Shown piece by piece: positions 1 to 6,922 of a stretch of DNA of 37,476 bases. Origin of the DNA: Oscillibacter sp. CAG:241 (GTDB lineage: Bacteria > Bacillota > Clostridia > Oscillospirales > Oscillospiraceae); NCBI GenBank assembly GCA_000435975.1, contig FR884131.1:1-37476 (forward strand), written 5' to 3'. The position numbers were made by a program, and so were the translations under genes. Under the pieces are notes generated by a model. It was given only the letters and a program-made list of their open reading frames with translations, searched no databases and was not told where the DNA came from. Numbering within the stretch: the first letter of the stretch is position 1; each line of letters opens with the position of its first letter.

Positions 1-30
1 ATCAGGGGTGTCTTTCGTTTTCAATCATCG

Positions 31-64
31 CATTTTCAAAACTTTCATGAAAGTTTTGAAAATG
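31..64. repeat. 34-bp perfect palindrome
   Basis: Two 17-base arms (31-47 and 48-64) are exact reverse complements with no spacer; the centre is TTCATGAA. The arms are AT-rich. It is followed at once by two more hairpins (71-101 and 104-131), so the window opens with three inverted repeats in a row. It may be a terminator for a gene left of the window or part of a dispersed element. Confidence 0.75.
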
Positions 65-70
65 CTTTTG

Positions 71-131
71 CAGCTTGTCAAAAATCCTTTTTGACAAGCT
101 GCAGCCCGCCCTGCGTCACCGCAGGGCGGGC
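71..131 (-). terminator. Double hairpin downstream of the DUF5684 gene
   Basis: The first hairpin has 14-base arms at 71-84 and 88-101, starting CAGCTTGTC, with a 3-base loop. The second has 12-base GC-rich arms at 104-115 and 120-131 with loop TCAC. Read on the minus strand, the GC-rich hairpin follows the stop at 147 and the T-containing hairpin comes next, so the pair plausibly ends that transcript. The first hairpin has the same arms as the one at 11671-11701. Confidence 0.6.
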
Positions 132-146
132 TTGTCAATGCTTGCC

Positions 147-563
147 TTATTGATTATTCTCCTCGTTGTTGCTGTGGTTGCCGGAAACGACGTCCTTGGC
201 CTTGTTGACCACATCCTCCACCATGTCGGGCTGGGTGTTGGTGTAGCTGCCGTCCTTATACTGCGCACCGCCGAAGGCCAGGATCAGCCAGAACACGAAG
301 GGCAGCAGCAGAAGGCCGATGCCGAAGCCCGCGCCCAGATTGAAGGCCTTGGCCAGGTCGATCATCATCTTGATGCCGAAATAGATGTTATAGAAGGGAA
401 TCAGGAGCAGGAGGAATTTCCAGCCGTTGCCGTACAGCTCCTGGCAGAGGACATAGGTGTTGTAAATGGGGACAATGCCCTCCCAGCCCTGACGGCCCAT
501 CTTCTTATAGACCATCCAGGAGCCTACCAGTGACAGAATCGTAGCGATGAGTTCCAGAATCAT
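147..563 (-). CDS. DUF5684-like small membrane protein
   Basis: The product is a 138-residue protein of unknown function. It has hydrophobic segments near residues 1-17, 48-65 and 72-97, with the short motif QGWEGIVPIYNTY (about 26-38) between the first two. That pattern recalls DUF5684-type proteins, which are small multi-pass membrane proteins. The C-terminal 35 residues are polar and Asn/Glu-rich and probably lie outside the membrane. The ATG at 563 is preceded by AAGGAG at good spacing and by a promoter at 624-651. The gene is monocistronic and ends before the double hairpin at 71-131. The family assignment is from memory of its sequence style; the membrane nature is clear. Confidence 0.75.
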   Translation of the reverse strand: MILELIATILSLVGSWMVYKKMGRQGWEGIVPIYNTYVLCQELYGNGWKFLLLLIPFYNIYFGIKMMIDLAKAFNLGAGFGIGLLLLPFVFWLILAFGGAQYKDGSYTNTQPDMVEDVVNKAKDVVSGNHSNNEENNQ

Positions 564-623
564 TTGTACATTCTCCTTATCTTTTTTTAAATCTCTCTGC
601 AGCGAAACACACGCTGCACGTCC

Positions 624-651
624 AGTATACTAAAGTTTTCGCGAAATGCAA
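624..651 (-). promoter_or_regulatory. Sigma-A type promoter for the DUF5684 gene
   Basis: On the minus strand TTGCAT (646-651) is followed after 16 bases by TATACT (624-629), 61 bases upstream of the start codon. Confidence 0.6.
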
Positions 652-784
652 GATGATTTACACAAAATCGCGCTTTTTCTCAGCTCTCACCGCTTACCCT
701 CGTTATTTCCACAAAAATTTGCAGTCTTTTCACAGCGACTGTCACAATTTCCCGAAGAATGGCAGTCATTAGCGAAAATGGGGC

Positions 785-813
785 TTGCGTGGACAAGGCC
801 GGGATGGTAAAAT
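785..813 (+). promoter_or_regulatory. Sigma-A type promoter for the purine permease
   Basis: TTGCGT (785-790), 17 bases, TAAAAT (808-813). The resulting leader is about 45 bases, too short for a purine riboswitch, and no purine-riboswitch core is visible between 564 and 865. Confidence 0.5.
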
Positions 814-865
814 AAATTTGTTGCGCCGGAAGGTGCAGCGGAAAACTTATAAAAGGAGAGAGTTT

Positions 866-2290
866 ATGGATCGCTTCTTCCATGTAACCGAAAAGGGCTC
901 CACCGTCCGGACGGAGATCATGGCCGGTATCACCACCTTTATGGCCATGGCCTACATTCTGATGGTCAATGCCGGTATGTTCTCGAACCCCTTTGGCGAC
1001 GGCACCGATGTGCTGGGCGTCAGCTACGGGGCCATTTATGTGGCCACCGCTATTTCCGCCGTGGTGGGCACCCTGCTCATCGGCCTGCTGTCCAATCTGC
1101 CGCTGGCGCAGGCCTCCGGCATGGGCCTGAACGCCTATTTTGTCTACACCGTGTGTGTGGGCCTGGGCCTGAGCTATGCCAACGCCCTGGTGCTGGTGCT
1201 GTTTGACGGCATCATCTTCGTGCTGCTGACCGTTACCGGTCTGCGCAAGATCATCTTCGACTCCATCCCCCACGAGGTCAAGGCGGCCATCTCCGCCGGT
1301 ATCGGCCTGTTCATCGCCTTCATCGGCCTGCAGAACGCCGGCATCGTGGTCAACGATTCCTCCACCTGCGTGAACCTGCACTCCTTCAACGTGTTCACCG
1401 GCGAACAGACCTGGGCCACCATCTTCCCCATGCTGGTCACTCTGCTGGCCGTGTTCGCCATCGGCGCCATGAGCAAGAGGAAGGTCCGCGGTGCGGTGCT
1501 GTGGGGCATCCTGGGCGCTGCCGTGGTGTATTATGTGGTGGGTCTGATCACCGTTCCCGGCTTCTATGCCTCTGCCATCGCCCCCAACCTGACCTCCGAC
1601 TTCTTCGGCGCCTTCCGCGATTTCGGCACCCAGGCCTTCGGCGCGGTGTTCAAGTCCGGCTTTGACTTCTCCGCCTTCATTGCCGCCAACGGCACCGGCG
1701 CTTTCGTGGTGATGCTGCTGACCACCATGCTGGCCTTCTGCATGGTGGATATGTTCGACACCCTGGGCACCCTGTACGGCGCCTGCTCTGCCGGCAACAT
1801 GCTGGATAAGGACGGCAACGTTCCCAATATGGACCGGGCCATGCTGGCTGATGCCTGCGCTACCTGCGCCGGCGCTGTCTGCGGCACCTCCACCGTCACC
1901 ACCTTCGTGGAGTCCTCTGCCGGCGTGGCCGAGGGCGGCCGCACCGGTCTTGCCTCTATGGCTACCGCGGTGATGTTCTTCATCGCCATGTTCCTGTCCC
2001 CCGTGGCCCAGCTGATCCCCACCTACGCCTGCGCCGCGGCCCTGATCTATGTGGGCGTGCTGATGATGTCCAACGTCCGCAACATCGCCTGGGACGATCC
2101 CGCCGCTGCCGTGACCGGCTTTGTCACCGTGGCGTTCATGCCCCTGACCTACAACATCTCCTATGGTATCGCCTTCGGCCTGATCTCCTATGTGTTCGTG
2201 AAGATCTTCACCGGCAAGATCAAGGAGATCAATGTGGGCACCTGGATCATCAGCATCCTGTTTGCCCTGATGTTCTTCCTGACCCGGTAA
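866..2290 (+). CDS. NCS2 (AzgA-type) purine permease
   Basis: This is a 474-residue polytopic membrane protein of the AzgA/PbuG branch of NCS2 transporters, which import adenine, guanine or hypoxanthine with protons. The N-terminus (MDRFF, then an ITTFMAMAYILMVN segment) is typical. Other family signatures are the ASGMGLNAYF stretch (about residues 88-97), GIGLFIAFIGLQNAGI (about 149-164), DMFDTLGTLYG (about 296-306) and FVESSAGVAEGGRTGL (about 347-362). The ATG at 866 is chosen because AAAGGAGAG lies 6 bases upstream and the protein then starts as in the family; 27 upstream in-frame codons are not family-like. The gene is monocistronic with its own promoter and terminator. Which purine it carries cannot be read from the sequence. 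Confidence 0.93.
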   Translation: MDRFFHVTEKGSTVRTEIMAGITTFMAMAYILMVNAGMFSNPFGDGTDVLGVSYGAIYVATAISAVVGTLLIGLLSNLPLAQASGMGLNAYFVYTVCVGLGLSYANALVLVLFDGIIFVLLTVTGLRKIIFDSIPHEVKAAISAGIGLFIAFIGLQNAGIVVNDSSTCVNLHSFNVFTGEQTWATIFPMLVTLLAVFAIGAMSKRKVRGAVLWGILGAAVVYYVVGLITVPGFYASAIAPNLTSDFFGAFRDFGTQAFGAVFKSGFDFSAFIAANGTGAFVVMLLTTMLAFCMVDMFDTLGTLYGACSAGNMLDKDGNVPNMDRAMLADACATCAGAVCGTSTVTTFVESSAGVAEGGRTGLASMATAVMFFIAMFLSPVAQLIPTYACAAALIYVGVLMMSNVRNIAWDDPAAAVTGFVTVAFMPLTYNISYGIAFGLISYVFVKIFTGKIKEINVGTWIISILFALMFFLTR

Positions 2291-2311
2291 ATAAGTCCGC
2301 AAAAACAGTTA

Positions 2312-2346
2312 ATGGAGCGTATCGACACAGATACGCTCCATTTTTT
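2312..2346 (+). terminator. Intrinsic terminator of the purine permease gene
   Basis: A 12-bp stem (2312-2323 with 2330-2341) and 6-base loop are followed by a run of T to 2346. Confidence 0.9.
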
Positions 2347-2377
2347 ATGCCAACATACCATGCAGCAGGGTGCAGCA

Positions 2378-2489
2378 CCTTGGCTCTCCCTTTGGGAGAG
2401 CTGTCACCGCAGGTGATTGAGAGGGTCTTGCCGTTTGCCCTCTCCGTCCTCGCCGCGCTCGGCCACCTCTCCCACAGGGAGAGGCAAGG
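2378..2489. repeat. 112-bp MITE-like intergenic element
   Basis: The ends are nearly perfect 23-base inverted repeats (2378-2400 against 2467-2489; left end CCTTGGCTCTCCC). Inside are a second pair, GAGAGGG and CCCTCTC, and a short GC-rich hairpin. There is no coding capacity. From memory, near-identical elements are scattered between genes in Faecalibacterium and Oscillospiraceae genomes. It sits directly after the permease terminator. Confidence 0.75.
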
Positions 2490-2622
2490 GATACCCACAC
2501 CGTACACCGAAAGGTGCATAGAAGTGCACGATTTATTTGTCCATCTGCTGCAATAACTGCCCTTGAACGATCGTCAGGTAAACACCGCATGGCTGCGGGG
2601 ACTGAAACTGTTTTACGACCAC

Positions 2623-2643
2623 CCCGGCGGCCCTCGCGCCGGG
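2623..2643 (-). terminator. Weak hairpin after the HAD gene
   Basis: A 7-bp GC stem (2623-2629 with 2637-2643) lies just past the stop of the minus-strand HAD gene. It lacks a U-run, so the terminator call is weak. The rest of 2490-2651 shows nothing recognisable. Confidence 0.3.
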
Positions 2644-2651
2644 AGCTTTTG

Positions 2652-3443
2652 TTATTCGTGCAGCAGGCCCATATGAACCATGGCCCGGTACAGGCCGTCC
2701 TCCCGCAGGGGCGCGGTGACGTATTCCGCCTGGGCCCGCACCTCTGCCGGGGCGTCGCCCATGACCAGGGGGTGTCCCACACACGCCAGCATTTCCAGGT
2801 CGTTGGGACTGTCGCCGATGGCGTAGCAGTCGGCCAGGTCCGCGCCCAGGGCCTGGGCCACGGCCCGGCAGCCGGACGCCTTGGAATAGCCCCGCATGGG
2901 CAGCTCGAACATGCCGCCGCCCCGGTCGATGATCTGGCACAGGGGCGCCATCTCCGCCAGAAATTCCTCCCTCCGGCTGTCCGGCCCCACCAGGACGCAC
3001 ACCTTGTCAAAGTGGAAATCCGGGTCGCCGTCAGGCCGCCCCACCCGGACGCCGCCCCGCTCCAGGCGCTTCACGGCGTTTTCCAGCTCCCGGTTCAGGT
3101 GGTGGTGGGGCGTATCCACCCAGATGTGCGACGCCTCCTCAAAGTACATATCCACCAGGCACCGCCGCCCGGCCTCCAGGATTTTCCGGCTGGTGTCCCG
3201 GTCAAAGCCCACGTGCCGCAGCACCCGGCCGTCCAGCTGGATATACTGGCCGCAGGAGCACACCAGCCCGTCGAATGCCAGCTCCAGCAGCTGGGGCTCC
3301 ATGGCGATCCGGGGCCGCCCGGTATTGATAATGCAGTGATGCCCCGCCTGCCGCAGCTGCCGCACCGCCTCTGCTGCGGAGGGCGGGATGCTGCCGTTCA
3401 CGTCCATGATGGTGCCGTCAATGTCGAAGAAAATGATGCTCAT
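2652..3443 (-). CDS. Cof-type HAD superfamily phosphatase
   Basis: The 263-residue protein is a HAD subfamily IIB (Cof/YbiV-like) hydrolase, a class of cytosolic Mg-dependent phosphatases acting on sugar phosphates, FMN or similar small molecules. Motif I is FDIDGT with nucleophile D7 and acid/base D9. Motif II is the Thr in INTGRP (near residue 43). Motif III is the Lys in YSKASG (near 189), and motif IV is GDSPNDLEM (near 217-225). The cap domain lies between motifs II and III. The start at 3443 follows AAGGAGA and begins directly with the family N-terminus; a longer in-frame reading to 3632 adds 63 non-family residues. It is divergent from the YbaK-like gene. The substrate is unknown. Confidence 0.9.
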   Translation of the reverse strand: MSIIFFDIDGTIMDVNGSIPPSAAEAVRQLRQAGHHCIINTGRPRIAMEPQLLELAFDGLVCSCGQYIQLDGRVLRHVGFDRDTSRKILEAGRRCLVDMYFEEASHIWVDTPHHHLNRELENAVKRLERGGVRVGRPDGDPDFHFDKVCVLVGPDSRREEFLAEMAPLCQIIDRGGGMFELPMRGYSKASGCRAVAQALGADLADCYAIGDSPNDLEMLACVGHPLVMGDAPAEVRAQAEYVTAPLREDGLYRAMVHMGLLHE

Positions 3444-3474
3444 AGCCTGTCTCCTTCGGTGTGATCTACGCCCG

Positions 3475-3480
3475 ATTATA
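3475..3480 (-). promoter_or_regulatory. Probable -10 of the HAD gene promoter
   Basis: A perfect TATAAT on the minus strand lies 32 bases upstream of the start codon. No good -35 is seen at the expected distance. Confidence 0.4.
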
Positions 3481-3565
3481 ACGCTTTTCCCTGCAAAAGA
3501 AAATTCGCATACTGCACAAAGCTTCCGCTCCGGCAGACAGCTTTTGCGTGGCATCCGCAGACGGC

Positions 3566-3594
3566 TTGCAAACGCCGCCCCTGCCTGGTACAAT
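3566..3594 (+). promoter_or_regulatory. Sigma-A type promoter for the YbaK-like gene
   Basis: TTGCAA (3566-3571), 17 bases, TACAAT (3589-3594), about 30 bases before the ATG at 3625. Confidence 0.7.
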
Positions 3595-3624
3595 GGAGAA
3601 AACCCGTTAAGGAGGAACCGGTCA

Positions 3625-4144
3625 ATGACCAAGCAGGAAACCTATGACTATCTCCGCGCCCACGGCGTGGATTTTGAGATCACCGAGCACCCGGCGGTGT
3701 TCAACATGGAGGAGTGCGCCGCCGTGGACATGCCGTATCCGGAGGACGACGCCAAAAATCTGCTGGTCCGGGACGACAAAAAGCGGAGCTATTACCTGAT
3801 CACCGTCCGCTGCGGCAAGCGGGTGGACCTGAAGGAGTTCCAGCGCCGCCACGGCACCCGCCGCCTGAGCTTTGCCTCCCCGGAGGAGCTGCTGCGGCTG
3901 CTGGACCTGACCCCCGGCTCCGTGACACCGCTGGGGCTGCTGAACGACCGGGACCACGCTGTCCGCTTCTGCCTGGACCGGGATTTCGACGGCGGCCGCA
4001 TCGGCGTTCATCCCAATGACAACACCGCCACGGTGTGGCTGGGCGGCCGGGCCCCGCTGGGCCTGCCCCGGGGCCGGGGCACTCCGGGCCCTGCTGGCCC
4101 TGCTCCGGGACCGGGGCACGGAGATCGAATTGGTCGAAATCTGA
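3625..4144 (+). pseudogene. YbaK/ProXp-ala editing-domain protein, frameshifted near its C-terminus
   Basis: The product resembles the free-standing YbaK/prolyl-tRNA editing domain proteins (ProXp-ala/PrdX type), which deacylate mischarged Ala-tRNA(Pro). Residues 1-139 read normally from the ATG at 3625 (RBS AAGGAGG): an ITEHPAVF motif (about 18-25), DDAKNLLVRDDKK (about 41-53), and GIGVHPNDNTATVWL-like text near the end. The family C-terminus (LLRDRGTEIELVEI then TGA at 4142-4144) is present but in the +1 frame. The cause is visible: a 37-bp imperfect tandem duplication at 4049-4122. Removing one copy restores an uninterrupted frame. As written, translation instead reads through into the downstream HD gene, giving a spurious fusion. 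Real pseudogene or sequence error cannot be decided here. Confidence 0.8.
4049..4122 (+). repeat. 37-bp imperfect tandem duplication inside the YbaK-like gene
   Basis: Copy A is 4049-4085 and copy B is 4086-4122. The first 34 bases of each match at 30 positions. The four differences (B to A) are T to C, C to G, T to C and A to G, so copy A is richer in G+C. The period of 37 is not a multiple of three and shifts the frame. Confidence 0.8.
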
Positions 4145-4164
4145 GAGAAAAAAGGAGAACCGTT

Positions 4165-4728
4165 ATGAATCCCACCGAGCTGCTGTCCGCCCTGCACACG
4201 GCAGAGCGGCTGAAGGACACCACCCGCCACTGCTGCACCTCCCGCCGCCGGCCGGAGAGCGTGGCCGGGCACAGCTGGCGCATTGCCCTGATGGCCTACT
4301 GGATGCGGGACGAGTTTCCGGAGGCCGACATGGACAAGGTTATCCGCATGTGCCTGATCCACGACCTGGGCGAGTGCTTTACCGGCGACATCCCCACCTT
4401 CCGCAAAACGGCGGCGGACGAGGCCGGCGAGGAGCGGCAGCTGTTGGCGTGGGTGGATACCCTGCCCGCCCCGTATGATGCGCAGATGCGGGCACTGTAC
4501 CGGGAGATGGCGGCGCTGGAGACCACGGAGGCCCGCATTTACAAGGCTCTGGACAAGTTTGAGGCCGTCATCCAGCACAACGAGTCCCCCATCGACACCT
4601 GGGAGCCCCGGGAGTACGACCTGAACCGCACCTACGCTCAGGAAAACGCCGCCTTCTCCCCGTATCTGACCCGCCTGCGCCAGGCCATCCGCCAGGAGAC
4701 CGAGGACAAGATCGCCGCCGGAAAATAG
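4165..4728 (+). CDS. HD-domain hydrolase (YfbR/HD_3 type)
   Basis: The 187-residue protein has the HD metal-dependent phosphohydrolase fold of the COG1896/HD_3 group, whose studied members are 5'-deoxynucleotidases. Visible metal-ligand motifs are the His of AGHSWR (about residue 34) and the HD pair of CLIHDLGE (about 68-75), followed by the typical ECFTGDIP stretch. A later KALDKFEAVIQH segment (about 132-143) matches the family. The ATG at 4165 follows AAAAGGAGA at good spacing and lies 20 bases after the YbaK-like stop, so the two form an operon. It is read in the same frame as the damaged upstream gene, hence the misleading fused reading. The exact substrate is not known. Confidence 0.87.
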   Translation: MNPTELLSALHTAERLKDTTRHCCTSRRRPESVAGHSWRIALMAYWMRDEFPEADMDKVIRMCLIHDLGECFTGDIPTFRKTAADEAGEERQLLAWVDTLPAPYDAQMRALYREMAALETTEARIYKALDKFEAVIQHNESPIDTWEPREYDLNRTYAQENAAFSPYLTRLRQAIRQETEDKIAAGK

Positions 4729-4778
4729 GAAAGGCGCTCCCCTGCATCCCTCCGTCGGCGAAACCGCCGCATCACGCA

Positions 4779-4819
4779 AAAAGCATCCCTTTGGCGTTTC
4801 CGGCCAAAGGGATGCTTTT
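4779..4819. terminator. Bidirectional terminator between convergent genes
   Basis: A perfect 17-bp stem (4779-4795 with 4803-4819) and 7-base loop has A-run and T-run flanks, so it can work in both directions. It overlaps the stop codon of the minus-strand dehydratase gene by two bases. Confidence 0.9.
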
Positions 4820-6692
4820 ATGCTCTTTGATCTGTTTTGGGGTGATACGTGGGCACCATGTCCGCCACATATTGGCGGATGTCCGGGCTGTTGCTCTGGC
4901 AGGCCCGCTCCAGCACCGCCAGCTGGCGGCAGAAGGCCTCGTCGTCCATGTTGATGGGCTGGCCGATGTGGATGAGCTGGTTGGCGGTCTCCCGCAGGCC
5001 CTCCTCGTCCATCAGCAGCTCCTCGTACAGCTTCTCTCCGGGCCGCAGGCCGGTATAGATGATGGGGATATCCACATCCGGCTCATAGCCGGACAGGCGG
5101 ATCAGCTGCCGGGCCATGTCGTCGATCTTCACCGGCTGGCCCATGTCCAGCACAAAAATCTCGCCGCCCCTGGCATAATACCCCGCCTGCAGAACCAGGG
5201 ACACCGCCTCGGGAATGGTCATGAAAAACCGGGTGATCTCCGGATGCGTCACCGTCACCGGTCCCCCGTGGGCGATCTGCTGCTCGAACAGGGGCACCAC
5301 GCTGCCGTTGCTGCCCAGGACGTTGCCGAACCGCACCGCCACAAATTCCGTTTCGCTGCGCCGGTTCATCATCTGCACCACCATCTCGCACAGGCGCTTG
5401 GACGCGCCCATGATGTTGGTGGGGTTCACCGCCTTGTCCGTGGAGATCAGCACAAAGCGCTTTACCCCGTGCCGGGCGGCGGACCGGGCCATTTTATAGG
5501 TGCCGAACACGTTGTTCTTGATGGCCTCGTTGGGGCTGTCCTCCATCAGGGGCACATGCTTGTGGGCCGCCGCGTGGAAGATCAGGTCCGGCCGGTACGT
5601 ATCCAGCAGGTTATCCACCCGCTGCTGATCCCGCACGGACCCGATGCACACCTCCAGCGTCAGCTCCGGGTGCTCCCGGCGCAGCTCCATCTGAATGTCG
5701 TAGGCGTTGTTTTCGTAAATGTCGAAGATCACCAGCCGCCGGGGCCTGTGCCGGGCGATCTGACGGCACAGCTCGCTGCCGATGCTGCCGCCGCCTCCGG
5801 TGACCAGAACCGTCTTGTCGTTGATATAGCCGCAGATCTCCCCCAGGTTCACCTGGATGGGGTCCCGGCCCAGCAGGTCCTGCAGCTCCACCCGGCGGAG
5901 CTTGCTGATGGTGACCTCACCGTTGACCAGCTGATACATGCCCGGCACCACCTGGATCTGGCAGCCGGTGGTGCTGCATATATTGAGGATCTCCTGCCTT
6001 CCGGCGCCCTGAAGCGACGGAATGGCGAACACGATCTTGTCGATATCGAATTGCCTGGCGGCCTGGGGAATGTCCCGCCGCGCACCCACAACGCGCACAC
6101 CCTCCAGAATGCGGCCCCGCTTGGCGGGGTTGTCGTCGATGATGCAGGCCACCCGGCTGTTGAGATGACTGCTGACGGCGTATTCCCGGATCAGCTGCCG
6201 CCCGGCCTGGCCTGCGCCGATGATCATGACATTTTCCGCGCCCTTCCGGGCCAGAGGCGCCCGGTTGCGCAGGTACCGCATCCCGCGATAGAAAAAGCGG
6301 ATGCCGGAGGTGCAGAAGAAGCTGAAGAACAGGCCCCACACATAATAGGACCGGGGCATATGCACCCCAAACAGCGCCACGCATGCAAAGCTCAGCCCGC
6401 CCAGAAGCACATAGGCCAGTATGATCCGCATCAGCGCATCCACGCTGACGAACCGCCAGATGCTGTTGTACAGGTTGCACAGCCAGAACACCGCCAGGCA
6501 GACCGGCACCCACCACCAGATGGTGTGCAGATATCCGTCCACAAACTCCTGGGGAATATCCGTAAAGTGGAAGTCGAACCGTGCCCACAGGGCCAGCAGG
6601 TACGAGCCCATGATGCCGATGATGTCCGCCAGCATGATCAGGAGCACCCGGGACAGCCACCTGCGATCCACTTTTCCTATGTACAGGCCCAT
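4818..6692 (-). CDS. Membrane nucleotide-sugar 4,6-dehydratase/epimerase (FlaA1/CapD/WbpM family)
   Basis: The 624-residue protein matches the long WbpM/CapD type: an N-terminal membrane block, a Rossmann-like domain and a C-terminal SDR domain. About four hydrophobic segments lie within residues 14-135. GAGQAG (159-164) marks the first Rossmann fold and TGGGGSIGSE (298-307) binds NAD(P). STDKAVNPTNIMGASKR (417-433) is the active-site stretch, with Met-Gly-Ala-Ser-Lys in place of the usual YxxxK. Family members convert UDP-GlcNAc or related sugars to 4-keto-6-deoxy forms for glycan or capsule synthesis at the inner membrane face. The start at 6692 has a moderate GAAAGGGGG site 10 bases upstream. 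It is alone here, with no glycosyltransferase next to it, which is unusual for a surface-glycan gene. Its own promoter is at 6756-6784. Confidence 0.93.
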   Translation of the reverse strand: MGLYIGKVDRRWLSRVLLIMLADIIGIMGSYLLALWARFDFHFTDIPQEFVDGYLHTIWWWVPVCLAVFWLCNLYNSIWRFVSVDALMRIILAYVLLGGLSFACVALFGVHMPRSYYVWGLFFSFFCTSGIRFFYRGMRYLRNRAPLARKGAENVMIIGAGQAGRQLIREYAVSSHLNSRVACIIDDNPAKRGRILEGVRVVGARRDIPQAARQFDIDKIVFAIPSLQGAGRQEILNICSTTGCQIQVVPGMYQLVNGEVTISKLRRVELQDLLGRDPIQVNLGEICGYINDKTVLVTGGGGSIGSELCRQIARHRPRRLVIFDIYENNAYDIQMELRREHPELTLEVCIGSVRDQQRVDNLLDTYRPDLIFHAAAHKHVPLMEDSPNEAIKNNVFGTYKMARSAARHGVKRFVLISTDKAVNPTNIMGASKRLCEMVVQMMNRRSETEFVAVRFGNVLGSNGSVVPLFEQQIAHGGPVTVTHPEITRFFMTIPEAVSLVLQAGYYARGGEIFVLDMGQPVKIDDMARQLIRLSGYEPDVDIPIIYTGLRPGEKLYEELLMDEEGLRETANQLIHIGQPINMDDEAFCRQLAVLERACQSNSPDIRQYVADMVPTYHPKTDQRA

Positions 6693-6755
6693 CCGGCGGC
6701 GCCCCCTTTCTCAAGGCGGAGTCATCCTCCGCTTCCCCTTTTCAGATGCCATCCC

Positions 6756-6784
6756 AATATAGCACAAAACAATGAGAAAATCAA
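6756..6784 (-). promoter_or_regulatory. Sigma-A type promoter for the dehydratase gene
   Basis: On the minus strand TTGATT (6779-6784), 17 bases, TATATT (6756-6761). Confidence 0.65.
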
Positions 6785-6871
6785 GTCGAAAAACGTTGTT
6801 TCAATAAGGCGAATCCGTGGAAACGTTTTCGCTTTATCGGCTGGCACACTGGGGCCAATCCCTGGCAGACG

Positions 6872-6901
6872 AAAGGAGACGGGCCGCGGCCCGTCTCCTT
6901 T
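6872..6901. terminator. Terminator downstream of ftsH
   Basis: A 30-base perfect palindrome with a GC-rich core (GGGCCGCGGCCC) and AAAGG/CCTTT ends lies 20 bases past the ftsH stop. The U-run is short on the minus strand. Confidence 0.7.
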
Positions 6902-6922
6902 TGGTATGCTTATTTCCGCTGT

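Noticed and set aside
564..865. Purine riboswitch before the NCS2 permease
   Set aside because: No conserved purine-aptamer core is present, and the predicted leader is only about 45 bases.
680..2302. A 540-codon minus-strand frame opposite the purine permease
   Set aside because: His/Gly-rich nonsense composition; the plus-strand permease has clear family motifs, RBS and promoter.
3388..4728. A single 446-residue YbaK-HD fusion protein
   Set aside because: The fusion exists only because the 37-bp duplication shifts the frame. The true YbaK C-terminus and stop are in the +1 frame, and the HD gene has its own RBS and ATG.
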